A DNA stretch of 25,563 nt, from IMG/VR virus record IMGVR_UViG_3300026116_000091, positions 1 through 25,563 of that record. One strand, given 5' to 3'. The notes under the pieces are model-generated. The model was not told where the DNA came from. It saw nothing but the letters and a program-made list of their open reading frames with translations, and ran no database searches. Shown here piece by piece: positions 16,378 to 23,116 of this stretch (within the stretch, counting starts at the first letter, position 1; each line of letters begins with the position of its first letter). Both the position numbers and the translations under genes were made by a program. Source of the DNA: a virus.

Positions 16378-16842
16378 TTAGCCCTTCAGGCTGGTTTTCA
16401 ATGAGGTCTTCAGCGAGCCTTTAAGGGACTGCTTGAAGCCAGTATTTCCCCCGGTTCCTGGGGTAAGCACGGTAATCGTGAATGGTTTTTCAAAGGTCAG
16501 CGAAAATGAATCCGTAGTACGAATACGGACGGAATAGGTTCCTGCACCCAAAACCGAGGGGTCGTTACAACGCAGATTGGCGCCAGAGATATTGAAGCTG
16601 GCGTTATTCGTGCTCCCGGCGCCCGCTACCAGGGTATAGGTAAACGTATCTCCGGGATCGACATCAACGCTGCTTAGCGTCCCTACAAATGCGTTTACTC
16701 CCTCTGTCGTGTAACAAGAGCTGTTAGACAGGAGAATATCTGTTGGGGCTGCCGGGCCCGATCCACTGACCAACCCCAGTGTAATGATCCCGGCTATTGA
16801 AGAGCCCGGACCTATAGGTGTGACAAGTTGGGCAATGGACAT
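16378..16842 (-). CDS. Cadherin/Ig-like domain protein with basic Ser-Leu-Lys repeat tail
   Basis: 154 residues. Residues about 30-127 form one cadherin-like beta-sandwich: PTDILLSNSSCYTTEG, VGTLSSVDVDPGDTFTYTLV, then ISGANLRCNDPSVLGAGTYSVRIRTTDS and FEKPFTITVL. The VDVDPGDTFTY segment matches the calcium-binding-type motif of such domains. A Gly/Thr/Pro linker leads to a tail made of a short repeat, roughly SLK-G/T-SLK, ending at the last residue. Such tails occur at the C-termini of other phage virion proteins, as far as I recall. The start overlaps the previous stop (TGATG). Probable virion surface or adhesion module; partner unknown. Confidence 0.66.
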   Translation of the reverse strand: MSIAQLVTPIGPGSSIAGIITLGLVSGSGPAAPTDILLSNSSCYTTEGVNAFVGTLSSVDVDPGDTFTYTLVAGAGSTNNASFNISGANLRCNDPSVLGAGTYSVRIRTTDSFSLTFEKPFTITVLTPGTGGNTGFKQSLKGSLKTSLKTSLKG

Positions 16843-18134
16843 CAGGTAGCCCGGGTACGACTGGTCGGAGCAGTGGAGCTATCCAACGTATAGGTTGCAG
16901 CGGTCGTACTGCCGTCCAGCTTCTTGACAGTGAGGGTTGTGCCCGATACCGATACCTCGCCAACAGATTGCATAGTTAGGAAAGCCGCTTGAGCCAGGGT
17001 GGGTGCTACACCATCGGCGGCATAGCTCTCAATCATTTGAGTCGTGAGAACTGCAGTCGATACATCGGTTTTTGCAGTCGTACCCAGTGACCCGATTGAA
17101 CCCACGACGTTTCCACCGACATTACCTGTCACTGAACCTACAGCACCGGTAACAGACCCTACTGCTCCTGTGACGGAACCGACAGAACCTACAACGTTAC
17201 CACCTACGTTACCGGTAACACTGGCTACTGCAGAAGCCGCAACTGCGGTACCAATGGACGTTTTCATGGTGGCAGTAAAGTCACCCGCAGTGGGTGCATT
17301 GGTCAGGTTGGTGACGGTGGTAATCGTGCCAGCCGTGATATTGGTAGTGCTGGCCAGCGTGGCAGCAGGGAATGTAATCGTTCCTGACGCGCTTGCAGTC
17401 TGACTGCCGATTTGGGTAGCGTTGACGGGGGGTGGTGAAGCTGTAGATCCAGGTGCGCCTCCAAATAAGAAATATGTAATTGTGCCGGACGGGGTTACAT
17501 CCCAATTGGGGCTTACAGTCAAAGTATCAGTCGAGCCAACATTGCTATCCACAACACGGAATTGCCAATAACCTTGTGTCGATCCGAAAGCAGCAATAAT
17601 GTTGCCGCGGCAAGTATTATCACCAAATGCCGCAGCCGAACGCATGACAAGTGTGGAGGCAGTAGCAGATTGAGCAGTGCCGTTATCCGATATTCCAAAT
17701 GATGGAATGGCGCCGAGGGGCACATTGATATTATTAAGATCAATACCCGCTTCCCCAGTGCTGGCAATATCCAGCGTCCTTCCCGCGGTGGTCGGCATGA
17801 CAGCTGAACGGTTCTCGATCGAGAAACTACCCACCACATAGCCTACGGCGGATGTACCGCCTACCGTTCCCGTAGTGATTACTAGGTCATAGTTGGTAGC
17901 CGTTGCATATCCGTTACCGCCCGAAGCTACAACACGAACGTTGTTCAGGCCGGTTCTGCTATCGAAATCCGCAGTTAATGTGATACCCGCCGTGAGTTCG
18001 GTGGTGCTATTGGCAGGATAGGCCGAAATCACAGGACTTCCCGAGAGCGTTGTTGGAGCACCTGTCGAGGCAGCGGTTGTGGCGAATTTAATATCTATCG
18101 TATCGCCGAGCCGGATGTCTCCGTAATAGCTCAT
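16842..18134 (-). CDS. Fibre/appendage-like virion protein with glycine-valine stalk repeats (430 aa)
   Basis: I chose the ATG at 18134, not one 13 codons upstream: it forms ATGA with the preceding stop and has GGGAG 9 nt before it. The N-terminal MSYYGDIRLGDTIDIKFAT is typical of this phage family, and a beta domain with Ig-like strands follows to about 115. Residues about 120-225 form a second beta domain. A stalk at about 304-350 consists of repeats of SVTGNVGGNVVGSVG and SVTGAVG. The C-terminus has ESYAADGVAPTLAQA, then VSGTTLTVKKLDGSTTAATY, a module I recognise from many phage structural proteins. Likely a trimeric surface fibre; what it binds is unknown. Confidence 0.72.
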   Translation of the reverse strand: MSYYGDIRLGDTIDIKFATTAASTGAPTTLSGSPVISAYPANSTTELTAGITLTADFDSRTGLNNVRVVASGGNGYATATNYDLVITTGTVGGTSAVGYVVGSFSIENRSAVMPTTAGRTLDIASTGEAGIDLNNINVPLGAIPSFGISDNGTAQSATASTLVMRSAAAFGDNTCRGNIIAAFGSTQGYWQFRVVDSNVGSTDTLTVSPNWDVTPSGTITYFLFGGAPGSTASPPPVNATQIGSQTASASGTITFPAATLASTTNITAGTITTVTNLTNAPTAGDFTATMKTSIGTAVAASAVASVTGNVGGNVVGSVGSVTGAVGSVTGAVGSVTGNVGGNVVGSIGSLGTTAKTDVSTAVLTTQMIESYAADGVAPTLAQAAFLTMQSVGEVSVSGTTLTVKKLDGSTTAATYTLDSSTAPTSRTRAT

Positions 18135-18859
18135 CGCGTTAAACTCCCGAGTAAAAGACCATTGACGAGACATCCATCCACTAGATTTCCACTGCCACCA
18201 CCCCCACCGCCGGGTTCGGGCACAATGAAAATGTATGCAATGTGGTTTGCCGCTGAACCATGCGTATTGGTGAACGTCGCTTGTTGAGAGCCGGAGCTTG
18301 CCGTTTTATATTCAACGCGCAGCGCATTGGCGCCTGCGGCGCTTGTGAATCCTGTGCCGGCTGCGGGGATAGAGTTGAATGCGGAATCGCATGCAACGCC
18401 CCAGTTAACAGCCGTCGTTGCGCCCCGCGTGGCCGACCCCGAGACAACAGCATCAGTCCCAGTCCCGGCAGACGCACTCAGACTATTGGTGCCATCTGCT
18501 GCGCCCGTGCTCAACCCGCTAAACTCGGAAGTAAATCCATTCATGCCGAATGCGGGTGATGCAGACAGCGTAATTTTGATTGCAGTGACACTGGCGGGCA
18601 TGCTGGGAATATTGAATACGACCATACCCGTATCAGTTGCGTACCGTTGTGTGACGCCTTCTTCGCTGTAGGTAATCGCGTTATTGCTTTGGTCGGTCAC
18701 ACTCACCAGCGTGCGCGCGGGATCGCCGCTGTTCTGAAAATACAAAACGCCAGCAAAGACTCTGTTGCCTGTAGTAAAAGCGACAGCCGGCGTCAATGTT
18801 CTGGTTGCAGAACCAGAAACGAGGCCGAATGTTTCAGTATTGACGTGCGCAAAGGCCAT
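18131..18859 (-). CDS. Beta-rich virion-type protein with Gly-rich C-terminal linker (242 aa)
   Basis: A 242-residue protein, Ser/Thr/Gly/Ala-rich, with many short strands, for example LTPAVAFTTGNRVFAGVLYF, then IKITLSASPAFGMNGFTSEF and HIAYIFIVPEPG. It resembles phage proteins built of a single jelly-roll-like domain of about 210 residues. A run of glycines (about 216-223) links to a short C-terminal tag NLVDGCLVNGLLLGSLTR that looks like an assembly or anchoring peptide. No clear Shine-Dalgarno precedes the ATG, so translation may depend on coupling with the gene 5 nt upstream. It overlaps the next gene by ATGA. The family is not named here; virion surface role inferred. Confidence 0.62.
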   Translation of the reverse strand: MAFAHVNTETFGLVSGSATRTLTPAVAFTTGNRVFAGVLYFQNSGDPARTLVSVTDQSNNAITYSEEGVTQRYATDTGMVVFNIPSMPASVTAIKITLSASPAFGMNGFTSEFSGLSTGAADGTNSLSASAGTGTDAVVSGSATRGATTAVNWGVACDSAFNSIPAAGTGFTSAAGANALRVEYKTASSGSQQATFTNTHGSAANHIAYIFIVPEPGGGGGGSGNLVDGCLVNGLLLGSLTR

Positions 18860-18864
18860 TTTAT

Positions 18865-19119
18865 CTATTCAGCTATTTCATACTCGGAAGAAAATATATC
18901 TGGCGCCACAATACGTCGCCCACGAATAGGATGGGCAACTAAATAGTGGCCGAGGGTTGGATTAAATTCCTTCATCCATCTTTCCGATGCATGCAACTCA
19001 TAATTGTCGGAGCCTAGAATAATTGTTTGATCCGCCTCTTGTGGATGCGGCTGCATGTCAAGGATTTGCCATGCCTGACAAACATCGCCACTACTTAATT
19101 CTTTGCAGAGGATGCTCAC
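18865..19119 (-). CDS. Small conserved-type phage protein of unknown function (84 aa)
   Basis: I start it at GTG 19119, which gives a GTGA overlap with the stop of the preceding gene; an in-frame TTG at 19137 is less likely. The 84-residue product has ILCKELSSGDVCQAW, then ADQTIILGSDNYE, and a C-terminal half FNPTLGHYLVAHPIRGRRIVAPDIFSSEY. That half resembles the Pro-x-x-Gly-x-Tyr-x-Val segment in small phage proteins often ending in a Phe-x-x-x-Tyr motif. No membrane segment or signal is seen. It sits between two putative surface proteins, so it may be an assembly factor or chaperone for a fibre; that is speculation from position. Confidence 0.55.
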   Translation of the reverse strand: MSILCKELSSGDVCQAWQILDMQPHPQEADQTIILGSDNYELHASERWMKEFNPTLGHYLVAHPIRGRRIVAPDIFSSEYEIAE

Positions 19120-20252
19120 GATGTATAGGGACCCCAAGTAGTAATGACGGTATCCGTCTCATCGTATTCGACGATATAAAGACCGCTCTGGCCGGTTCCG
19201 ATGTAACCGAGGTTGACGGTGGTGGTGACCGTAATGCCGGATTTGGTGCTGGGCTGCACGACAAATTTGTTCGCCGACCCTGGCGTTGAAGCATTAATCA
19301 ATTCCACCCTTCGTCTGGCGGTTCCATTCGAGGAATAGGAAATGTACATATCGTCGATATAGAAAATCGTATCGCCCCAATCATTCCCGTTAGGGGTTGT
19401 GGGGCCATTCCCGAAATAGAGCTGGAAAATCAAATATCGGAAGGGATTGGCGTTGTCGTTTGTTCCGCGGTAAATCCGGTTTGTTGAATTGACCGTAAAG
19501 TTGTAGCTGGCGCCTGCATTCGTAATATCCCGGATTTTTCGGTTATAGATGCCGTTTGCTGTGCCCGGCGTAGAATTTTCTTTGGTGTACATCTGGTCAC
19601 GTACCCAGATGTTCTGTGGATAACCATCGACTGTGTTTAAAACGGCTTGTGAATAAGGAGAATTGGTTGATCCACCCACATAACCAGGATCTGCCGTAAA
19701 GTTGGAGAACGGCATGTTGTCGCGTGCAGCACTGGATGTGTCATAACACGAGGGTGGATATCCATCTACAACCTCTGGACCACCACCGCCTGTATGATCA
19801 GTAATGGTCTGCCAACGGTCGGTTTTGAATTGCACTCCGCTAAAACTGGCATTGCATTGCCAATAATAATTTCTGGACCGATAGACATCGGTGGAACCTG
19901 ATGCCCCTACATCAAATTGATAACTACCGCGGGCATTGGAGCTAGACTCTCCCCGTGCCGCAGGGTCATACACCAACGATTGAGCGCGAGAAAGTGTCCT
20001 TGTATTGCTGTAATACCAATCACTCAAGGTTGCAAAAAGTTGCGTCCAACCCGACTTGGTGAAATGGGTATTTAAAGTCCCGGTATTGATTGCTCCCGTT
20101 GCGCCGCCAAGAAATTCAAATGACGGAAGCGTGCCAGAAACAGAACTAGTAAGCTGAATCGAGGTGTTATCAGTGAGGGTCGAGCCACCCCCGCCACCGC
20201 CTGAATAAGCGGGACGTAATTGAGGGCGACTGGCCACCTGTATCAAGCCCAA
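19116..20252 (-). CDS. Putative receptor-binding protein with ConA/polysaccharide-lyase-like domain
   Basis: A 378-residue protein starting at TTG, supported by GGAG 6 nt upstream; no ATG fits. A short N-terminal segment (1-17) is joined by a run of six glycines to a beta domain. Residues about 60-325 look like a concanavalin-A-like or lyase-type jelly roll: WTQLFATLSDWYYSN, a central NIWVRDQMYTKENSTPGTAN, then YLIFQLYFGNGP, and WGDTIFYIDDMYISYS, a typical closing strand of such lectin-like domains. The last 70 residues form a small separate beta domain. Candidate for glycan binding or cleavage at the host surface. I cannot point to certain catalytic residues, so binding is more secure than cleavage. 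Confidence 0.65.
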   Translation of the reverse strand: MGLIQVASRPQLRPAYSGGGGGGSTLTDNTSIQLTSSVSGTLPSFEFLGGATGAINTGTLNTHFTKSGWTQLFATLSDWYYSNTRTLSRAQSLVYDPAARGESSSNARGSYQFDVGASGSTDVYRSRNYYWQCNASFSGVQFKTDRWQTITDHTGGGGPEVVDGYPPSCYDTSSAARDNMPFSNFTADPGYVGGSTNSPYSQAVLNTVDGYPQNIWVRDQMYTKENSTPGTANGIYNRKIRDITNAGASYNFTVNSTNRIYRGTNDNANPFRYLIFQLYFGNGPTTPNGNDWGDTIFYIDDMYISYSSNGTARRRVELINASTPGSANKFVVQPSTKSGITVTTTVNLGYIGTGQSGLYIVEYDETDTVITTWGPYTS

Positions 20253-20295
20253 TTAAATCTCCGTCAACATAAATGTAATCGCTTTAAGAGGTAAC

Positions 20296-20679
20296 CTATT
20301 GCACCGAGATGGTCACAGTAGGTTTTTGGGGCTTTGGGAGGGTATTGCACGCATCTTGAGCAAGAGTTGCTGTGCCTGGATCCGACCAAACGCCCAAGGT
20401 GTCACTCACGCTGGCGGCGAAAATGGTTCCCGCTTTAATACAGGAATTGGCGGGAATGTTGACGGTATAACTACATGTCTGGACCATACCCAAAGCCTGA
20501 ACGGTTTGTGTCGGCTGAGTCATTGCGAATAGATATTGTCCAATATCCGCGGCAGAGAAGACCGAGCCATCGACGCGGGTGGTTGGAGGAGCACAATTCA
20601 GGACAATTTTGGTGGCGGACTCGGAAAAATGAGAAAAGGCCACCATCCCCGCAAGCAGGGAGAGATGTATCCAGCGCAT
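20296..20679 (-). CDS. Secreted (signal peptide) protein with FN3-like domain, unknown function
   Basis: A longer frame exists upstream, but I use the ATG at 20679: CGGAG lies 6 nt before it and it starts 1 nt after the lipoprotein stop. The 127-residue product begins with a signal peptide, RWIHLSLLAGMVAFSHFSESA, likely cut near residue 22. The mature part has four cysteines (in VLNCAPP, VQTCSYTV, NSCIKAG, QDACNTL), which could form two disulphides in the periplasm. Strand pattern and the TIFAASVSDTLGVWSDPG segment resemble a fibronectin-III-like fold. A 43-nt gap follows before the receptor-binding-like gene. Export of such a protein from a late phage operon is unusual; role unknown. Confidence 0.66.
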   Translation of the reverse strand: MRWIHLSLLAGMVAFSHFSESATKIVLNCAPPTTRVDGSVFSAADIGQYLFAMTQPTQTVQALGMVQTCSYTVNIPANSCIKAGTIFAASVSDTLGVWSDPGTATLAQDACNTLPKPQKPTVTISVQ

Positions 20680-20680
20680 A

Positions 20681-21118
20681 TCAGGCTCCGGGATGGGGTG
20701 GGATATAAACTTGGGCGGCTTCGGTAATCCAGTCCAGAACATCTTTAACCTGGATAACCTGTTCTGGATTGAGCAGACCCTCACCGATGCGCTTCTGCAA
20801 TTCGGCATCGACTGCATCAACCAGTGCATCTGCCAGCAATTGATCGGAAGGCGTCAGGTCCTCGTTAGCCAACCGAAAGGTGATGGCTTGGCGAAGCGCA
20901 GGCAGGGAAAGCTGCTCCCCTCCCAAGAGGGATTTGGCGTCCCCTACGATAACGGAAACGCGCTGGGCACGAGTTACCTTATCCCCGCCCCCCTCGATAA
21001 CTTTCATGGTCGCGACCTGAATAATCAGCTTGGCCGTTTGAGGATTGTCTTTCATCCAGGCACAGGCGCCCAAACAGAGAGCAAGGAGCAGAATGGCGGA
21101 TTGGGAAAAACGGGTCAT
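20681..21118 (-). CDS. Phage-encoded lipoprotein (145 aa)
   Basis: The N-terminus is a lipoprotein signal: MTRFSQSAILLLALCLGAC, with the lipobox Leu-Gly-Ala-Cys and Cys19 as the predicted lipidated residue. Residue +2 is Ala, so outer-membrane sorting would be expected in enterobacteria-like hosts. The mature part is helical and amphipathic (KLIIQVATMKVIEGGG, then LPALRQAITFRLANED, DALVDAVDAELQKRI), unlike the short Pro-rich Rz1-type o-spanins. The start overlaps the 62-aa gene stop (ATGA). Location in the lysis region suggests a lysis or superinfection-exclusion role, but homology to neither is visible. Confidence 0.75.
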   Translation of the reverse strand: MTRFSQSAILLLALCLGACAWMKDNPQTAKLIIQVATMKVIEGGGDKVTRAQRVSVIVGDAKSLLGGEQLSLPALRQAITFRLANEDLTPSDQLLADALVDAVDAELQKRIGEGLLNPEQVIQVKDVLDWITEAAQVYIPPHPGA

Positions 21119-21303
21119 TTGGACTCCTGTACGGCTTGGGTGGGAGCTATATTCTGGGAATGGCCAACGTTCAGGGCGATGAGGCTGACCGCCGTTTTGA
21201 TCTGTTTCAGAACCGGAATATCGTTAGGAGGAATGACCGCATCGAGGATTGAGGCGGCATAACCAATTGATGTGACAATGGTAAACAATTCGGCACCCGT
21301 CAT
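21115..21303 (-). CDS. Small hydrophobic protein in lysis cassette (62 aa)
   Basis: 62 residues with a hydrophobic N-terminal part (ELFTIVTSIGYAASILDAVI, about 5-24) and a second apolar stretch (AVSLIALNVG, 38-47). GAGGA lies 7 nt before the ATG, and its stop shares ATGA with the lipoprotein start. It lies 16 nt after the holin. By size and place it could be an antiholin, a second holin or a partner of the lipoprotein. Hydrophobicity is moderate, so membrane insertion is not certain. No family recognised. Confidence 0.6.
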   Translation of the reverse strand: MTGAELFTIVTSIGYAASILDAVIPPNDIPVLKQIKTAVSLIALNVGHSQNIAPTQAVQESK

Positions 21304-21319
21304 TGCGGCTTCCTCGCGA

Positions 21320-21643
21320 TCAGATGTTCCAACGCCGGACTATCATGCGTTCGAGCAGGTAAATGGCACGGCCGCCCATATGGCCGGCAATACCTGTACA
21401 TGCAGCGGTCAGATAGAAATCCCAGCCAAGGCTGTAGCAGACATAACTCGTGATAATCCCGGCGAAGCCGGAAACAGTCCATTCGCCCATAAGCTCGATC
21501 ATCGAAAAAGGGAGTTTGTCGCGCTTAATGCGCGAGAGATAACTGGATGTGCCGCCCCAAATAGCCAAGACAATCAACCAGAGGTATCCAAGGCCACTGC
21601 CTTTGATAATCTCGGAAATACCGCTATTGGACGGCTCTAACAC
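21320..21643 (-). CDS. Holin, LydA-like (holin superfamily III type)
   Basis: From the GTG at 21643 the product has 107 residues and about three membrane segments: LGYLWLIVLAIWGG (about 18-31), VSGFAGIITSYVCYSLGW (57-74) and FYLTAACTGIAGHMGGRAIYLLE (76-98). The SYLSRIKR segment between the first two and the GHMGGRA motif fit the LydA-type phage holin family. A longer frame (start 21727) would place the terminator at 21658-21687 inside the gene; GTG 21643 lies after it, with GGAG 6 nt upstream. It would form inner-membrane lesions that release the amidase. The amidase lies upstream of the Q-like gene, so holin and endolysin are not adjacent. Confidence 0.82.
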   Translation of the reverse strand: MLEPSNSGISEIIKGSGLGYLWLIVLAIWGGTSSYLSRIKRDKLPFSMIELMGEWTVSGFAGIITSYVCYSLGWDFYLTAACTGIAGHMGGRAIYLLERMIVRRWNI

Positions 21644-21657
21644 GGTTTTCTCCGGGC

Positions 21658-21687
21658 AATAAAAAACCCGGCACGATGGCCGGGTTT
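21658..21687 (-). terminator. Intrinsic terminator between the Q-like gene and holin
   Basis: On the minus strand AACCCGGC and GCCGGGTT form a perfect 8-bp stem with a 6-nt loop, followed by a T-rich run. It lies about 20 nt after the Q-like stop, and its T-run ends 14 nt before the holin start, so no promoter fits between. Late transcripts must pass it. It would suit the tR' role of a Q-antiterminated late operon, which is inference. Confidence 0.85.
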
Positions 21688-21707
21688 CAGAAAGAATTGG
21701 GCAAATT

Positions 21708-22082
21708 TTAGAGACAGCTACGCCCACGAGCGCTAGTTAAGCGCGGTTCTAATTCCATGTCAATAGGTGATTGATATTCCCGGATAAAGGCTAACTTGGC
21801 CGCATCGAGTTGCCGATAGGAGTAGCTCAAATGCCGAATATATCGCCCCTGCAAGACCTGAAAATGATGGGGGGAAACTGCCTTGAGAATGCCAAGAGCT
21901 GAATCGACATCAATCATGACAATATCGTCTCCGGGTGGAATCTCGCTTTCTGGCGCCTCATCCGCAAACCCCGAGCGATAATCCATTTGCCATTTCGCAG
22001 CGGAATATTCCAGCTTCCGCAGTTCGTTGGCCGACCATTCGGCCCATTGGGCTAATAGATTATCCGCATCGCTCAAGGTCAT
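21708..22082 (-). CDS. Putative late-gene antiterminator, Q-like
   Basis: A 124-residue, mainly helical protein. The N-terminal LLAQWAEWSANELRKLEYS resembles the opening of the phage antitermination Q (AntitermQ) family, which also begins with a W-x-x-W helix. The middle is a polar loop (ESEIPPGDD). The C-terminal part, VDSALGILKAVSPHHFQVLQGRYIRHLSYSYRQLDAAKLAFIREY split over two helices, looks like the sigma/HTH-like DNA-binding half of that family, whose length is about the same. Position is right: last gene before a terminator, after which the late genes begin. It starts 3 nt after the endolysin stop. Similarity is moderate, so this could be another small HTH regulator. Confidence 0.5.
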   Translation of the reverse strand: MTLSDADNLLAQWAEWSANELRKLEYSAAKWQMDYRSGFADEAPESEIPPGDDIVMIDVDSALGILKAVSPHHFQVLQGRYIRHLSYSYRQLDAAKLAFIREYQSPIDMELEPRLTSARGRSCL

Positions 22083-22085
22083 GCA

Positions 22086-22502
22086 TCACCCCCTGAAATT
22101 CCACCATGCCCGCGCATCAAAAGACGGGCAAGCTTTTGCCGGATTGAGATCGCGATGGCCACAAATTGCGGCTTTCGGATATCGGCTCACCAACTCGGTA
22201 ATCAAATCACGCAGTTGTGCCCATTGCTCCCAGGTAAAGTTGCAAATGCCATGACCGCCACCCACTACACAAACGCCGATGGAATTTGCATTATGGCCTG
22301 CTACATGAGCGCCCACCTCTTCTTCGGAACGCCCTGGCTCAATGGTTCCATTGCGTCGAATAACCCAGTGGTAGCCAATGTCTCGCCATCCCCGTCCTTG
22401 CGGCGGCGGATCGGTATGCCATTTGCGAATCTCGGTCGCTCCAATATCCATTCCGGCCGGAGTATCGGAACAGTGGATTACGATTTGATTGATTTCACGC
22501 AT
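22086..22502 (-). CDS. Endolysin: N-acetylmuramoyl-L-alanine amidase, T7-lysozyme-type (Amidase_2)
   Basis: A 138-residue single-domain amidase from the ATG at 22502; an in-frame TTG at 22535 would overlap the previous gene by 31 nt and is less likely. Zinc ligands His10 (INQIVIHCSDTP), His116 (ICGHRDLNP) and Cys125 (AKACPSFD) and the catalytic pair Tyr44 (DIGYHWVI) and Lys123 match T7 lysozyme, so it should be active. It cuts the amide between muramic acid and L-alanine in peptidoglycan. No signal peptide or membrane segment is present, so release needs the holin. The GHNANSIGVCVVGG segment is typical. No strong ribosome site is visible; translation is probably coupled to the 88-aa gene, whose stop is 2 nt upstream. 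Confidence 0.92.
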   Translation of the reverse strand: MREINQIVIHCSDTPAGMDIGATEIRKWHTDPPPQGRGWRDIGYHWVIRRNGTIEPGRSEEEVGAHVAGHNANSIGVCVVGGGHGICNFTWEQWAQLRDLITELVSRYPKAAICGHRDLNPAKACPSFDARAWWNFRG

Positions 22503-22504
22503 AT

Positions 22505-22771
22505 TTAGAGTGCCCGGAAGAAATAATAACGGCAATTCGGATTGACTGAATCTGCATAGTCTCCAATGAATTTCCCGCCTGCAGCAATATCATTACTAAA
22601 AACCGCTGCAGGAATAATTATTCGAAGGCATAAATCACCAGCTTGCGCGCCAGCAGCGTTTTCAGCCTCTGTGGGTTGATCAACCAAGCGCATGCCGCGC
22701 AATGCGGGCACAGTATCAATATCAATGCCGTAAACGGCCAGCACACTATCTCTATCGATTACTTTTTCCAT
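22505..22771 (-). CDS. Hypothetical phage protein (88 aa)
   Basis: An 88-residue protein with an acidic start (MEKVIDRDSVLAVYGIDID), a charged middle (LVDQPTEAENAAGAQAGDLC), then an apolar stretch LRIIIPAAVF and a C-terminal CRYYFFRAL. There is no signal peptide or clear motif. AAGG lies about 8-9 nt before the ATG. It ends 2 nt before the endolysin start, so the two are probably co-translated. I do not recognise the family. It could be a small regulator or a factor for the endolysin, but nothing in its sequence shows this. Confidence 0.55.
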   Translation of the reverse strand: MEKVIDRDSVLAVYGIDIDTVPALRGMRLVDQPTEAENAAGAQAGDLCLRIIIPAAVFSNDIAAGGKFIGDYADSVNPNCRYYFFRAL

Positions 22772-22789
22772 TGCTATTCACCTTCAGAT

Positions 22790-23116
22790 TTATGTGATAT
22801 TCCCAACCCGGCGATTAGCATTTTCGCTTCGCCAGCACTCCACAATTAACTCTTCGCTGCTTCGCTCATTTTTCAGCTTTTCATAATCGAAAACAGCCTC
22901 CTCATGCTTCTTGAGCCATTCGCGATAACTTTCGCTAACTCTAGCCATGGCTTCACGCTCCTGTGCATTGCTGCCTTTGCATTGCAGGATTTCGATAGCC
23001 AGGACAGTCTTCTCTTGTTTGTCTAGGCCAACCATATAAGCTTTCGCCCTGGCAGCGACCTCATCTGTCTCAACCAAGAACCGCATGGCTTTATCGCGGC
23101 GGCTGATATCGATCAT
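22790..23116 (-). CDS. Hypothetical helical phage protein (108 aa)
   Basis: 108 residues, highly charged and helical. The first half has RRDKAMRFLVETDEVAARAKAYM and the second NAQEREAMARVSESYREWLKKH, then a coiled-coil-like EAVFDYEKLKNERSSEE, ending WRSENANRRVG. I recall small phage proteins with this TDE-x-x-A and W-R-S-x-x-A-N pattern near ninG-like genes but no assigned function. Its ATG overlaps the ninG stop by ATGA, so it belongs to the ninG transcript. DNA metabolism or recombination help is a guess from context. Confidence 0.6.
   Translation of the reverse strand: MIDISRRDKAMRFLVETDEVAARAKAYMVGLDKQEKTVLAIEILQCKGSNAQEREAMARVSESYREWLKKHEEAVFDYEKLKNERSSEELIVECWRSENANRRVGNIT

Noticed and set aside
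17040-17260. Possible CRISPR-like or tandem DNA repeats
   Set aside because: The repeat is at protein level with varying codons and irregular spacing and lies within a coding frame.
16842-20252. Diversity-generating retroelement target (variable receptor-binding gene)
   Set aside because: No reverse transcriptase, template repeat or matching variable repeat is visible in the window.
20680-20829. 50-residue N-terminal extension of the secreted 127-aa protein
   Set aside because: It lies inside the lipoprotein gene in another frame; the ATG at 20679 has a good ribosome site and directly gives a signal peptide.
21644-21727. Longer holin reading frame starting at GTG 21727
   Set aside because: It would run through the Q-like gene end and the terminator hairpin; the GTG at 21643 has a GGAG site and gives a normal holin length.
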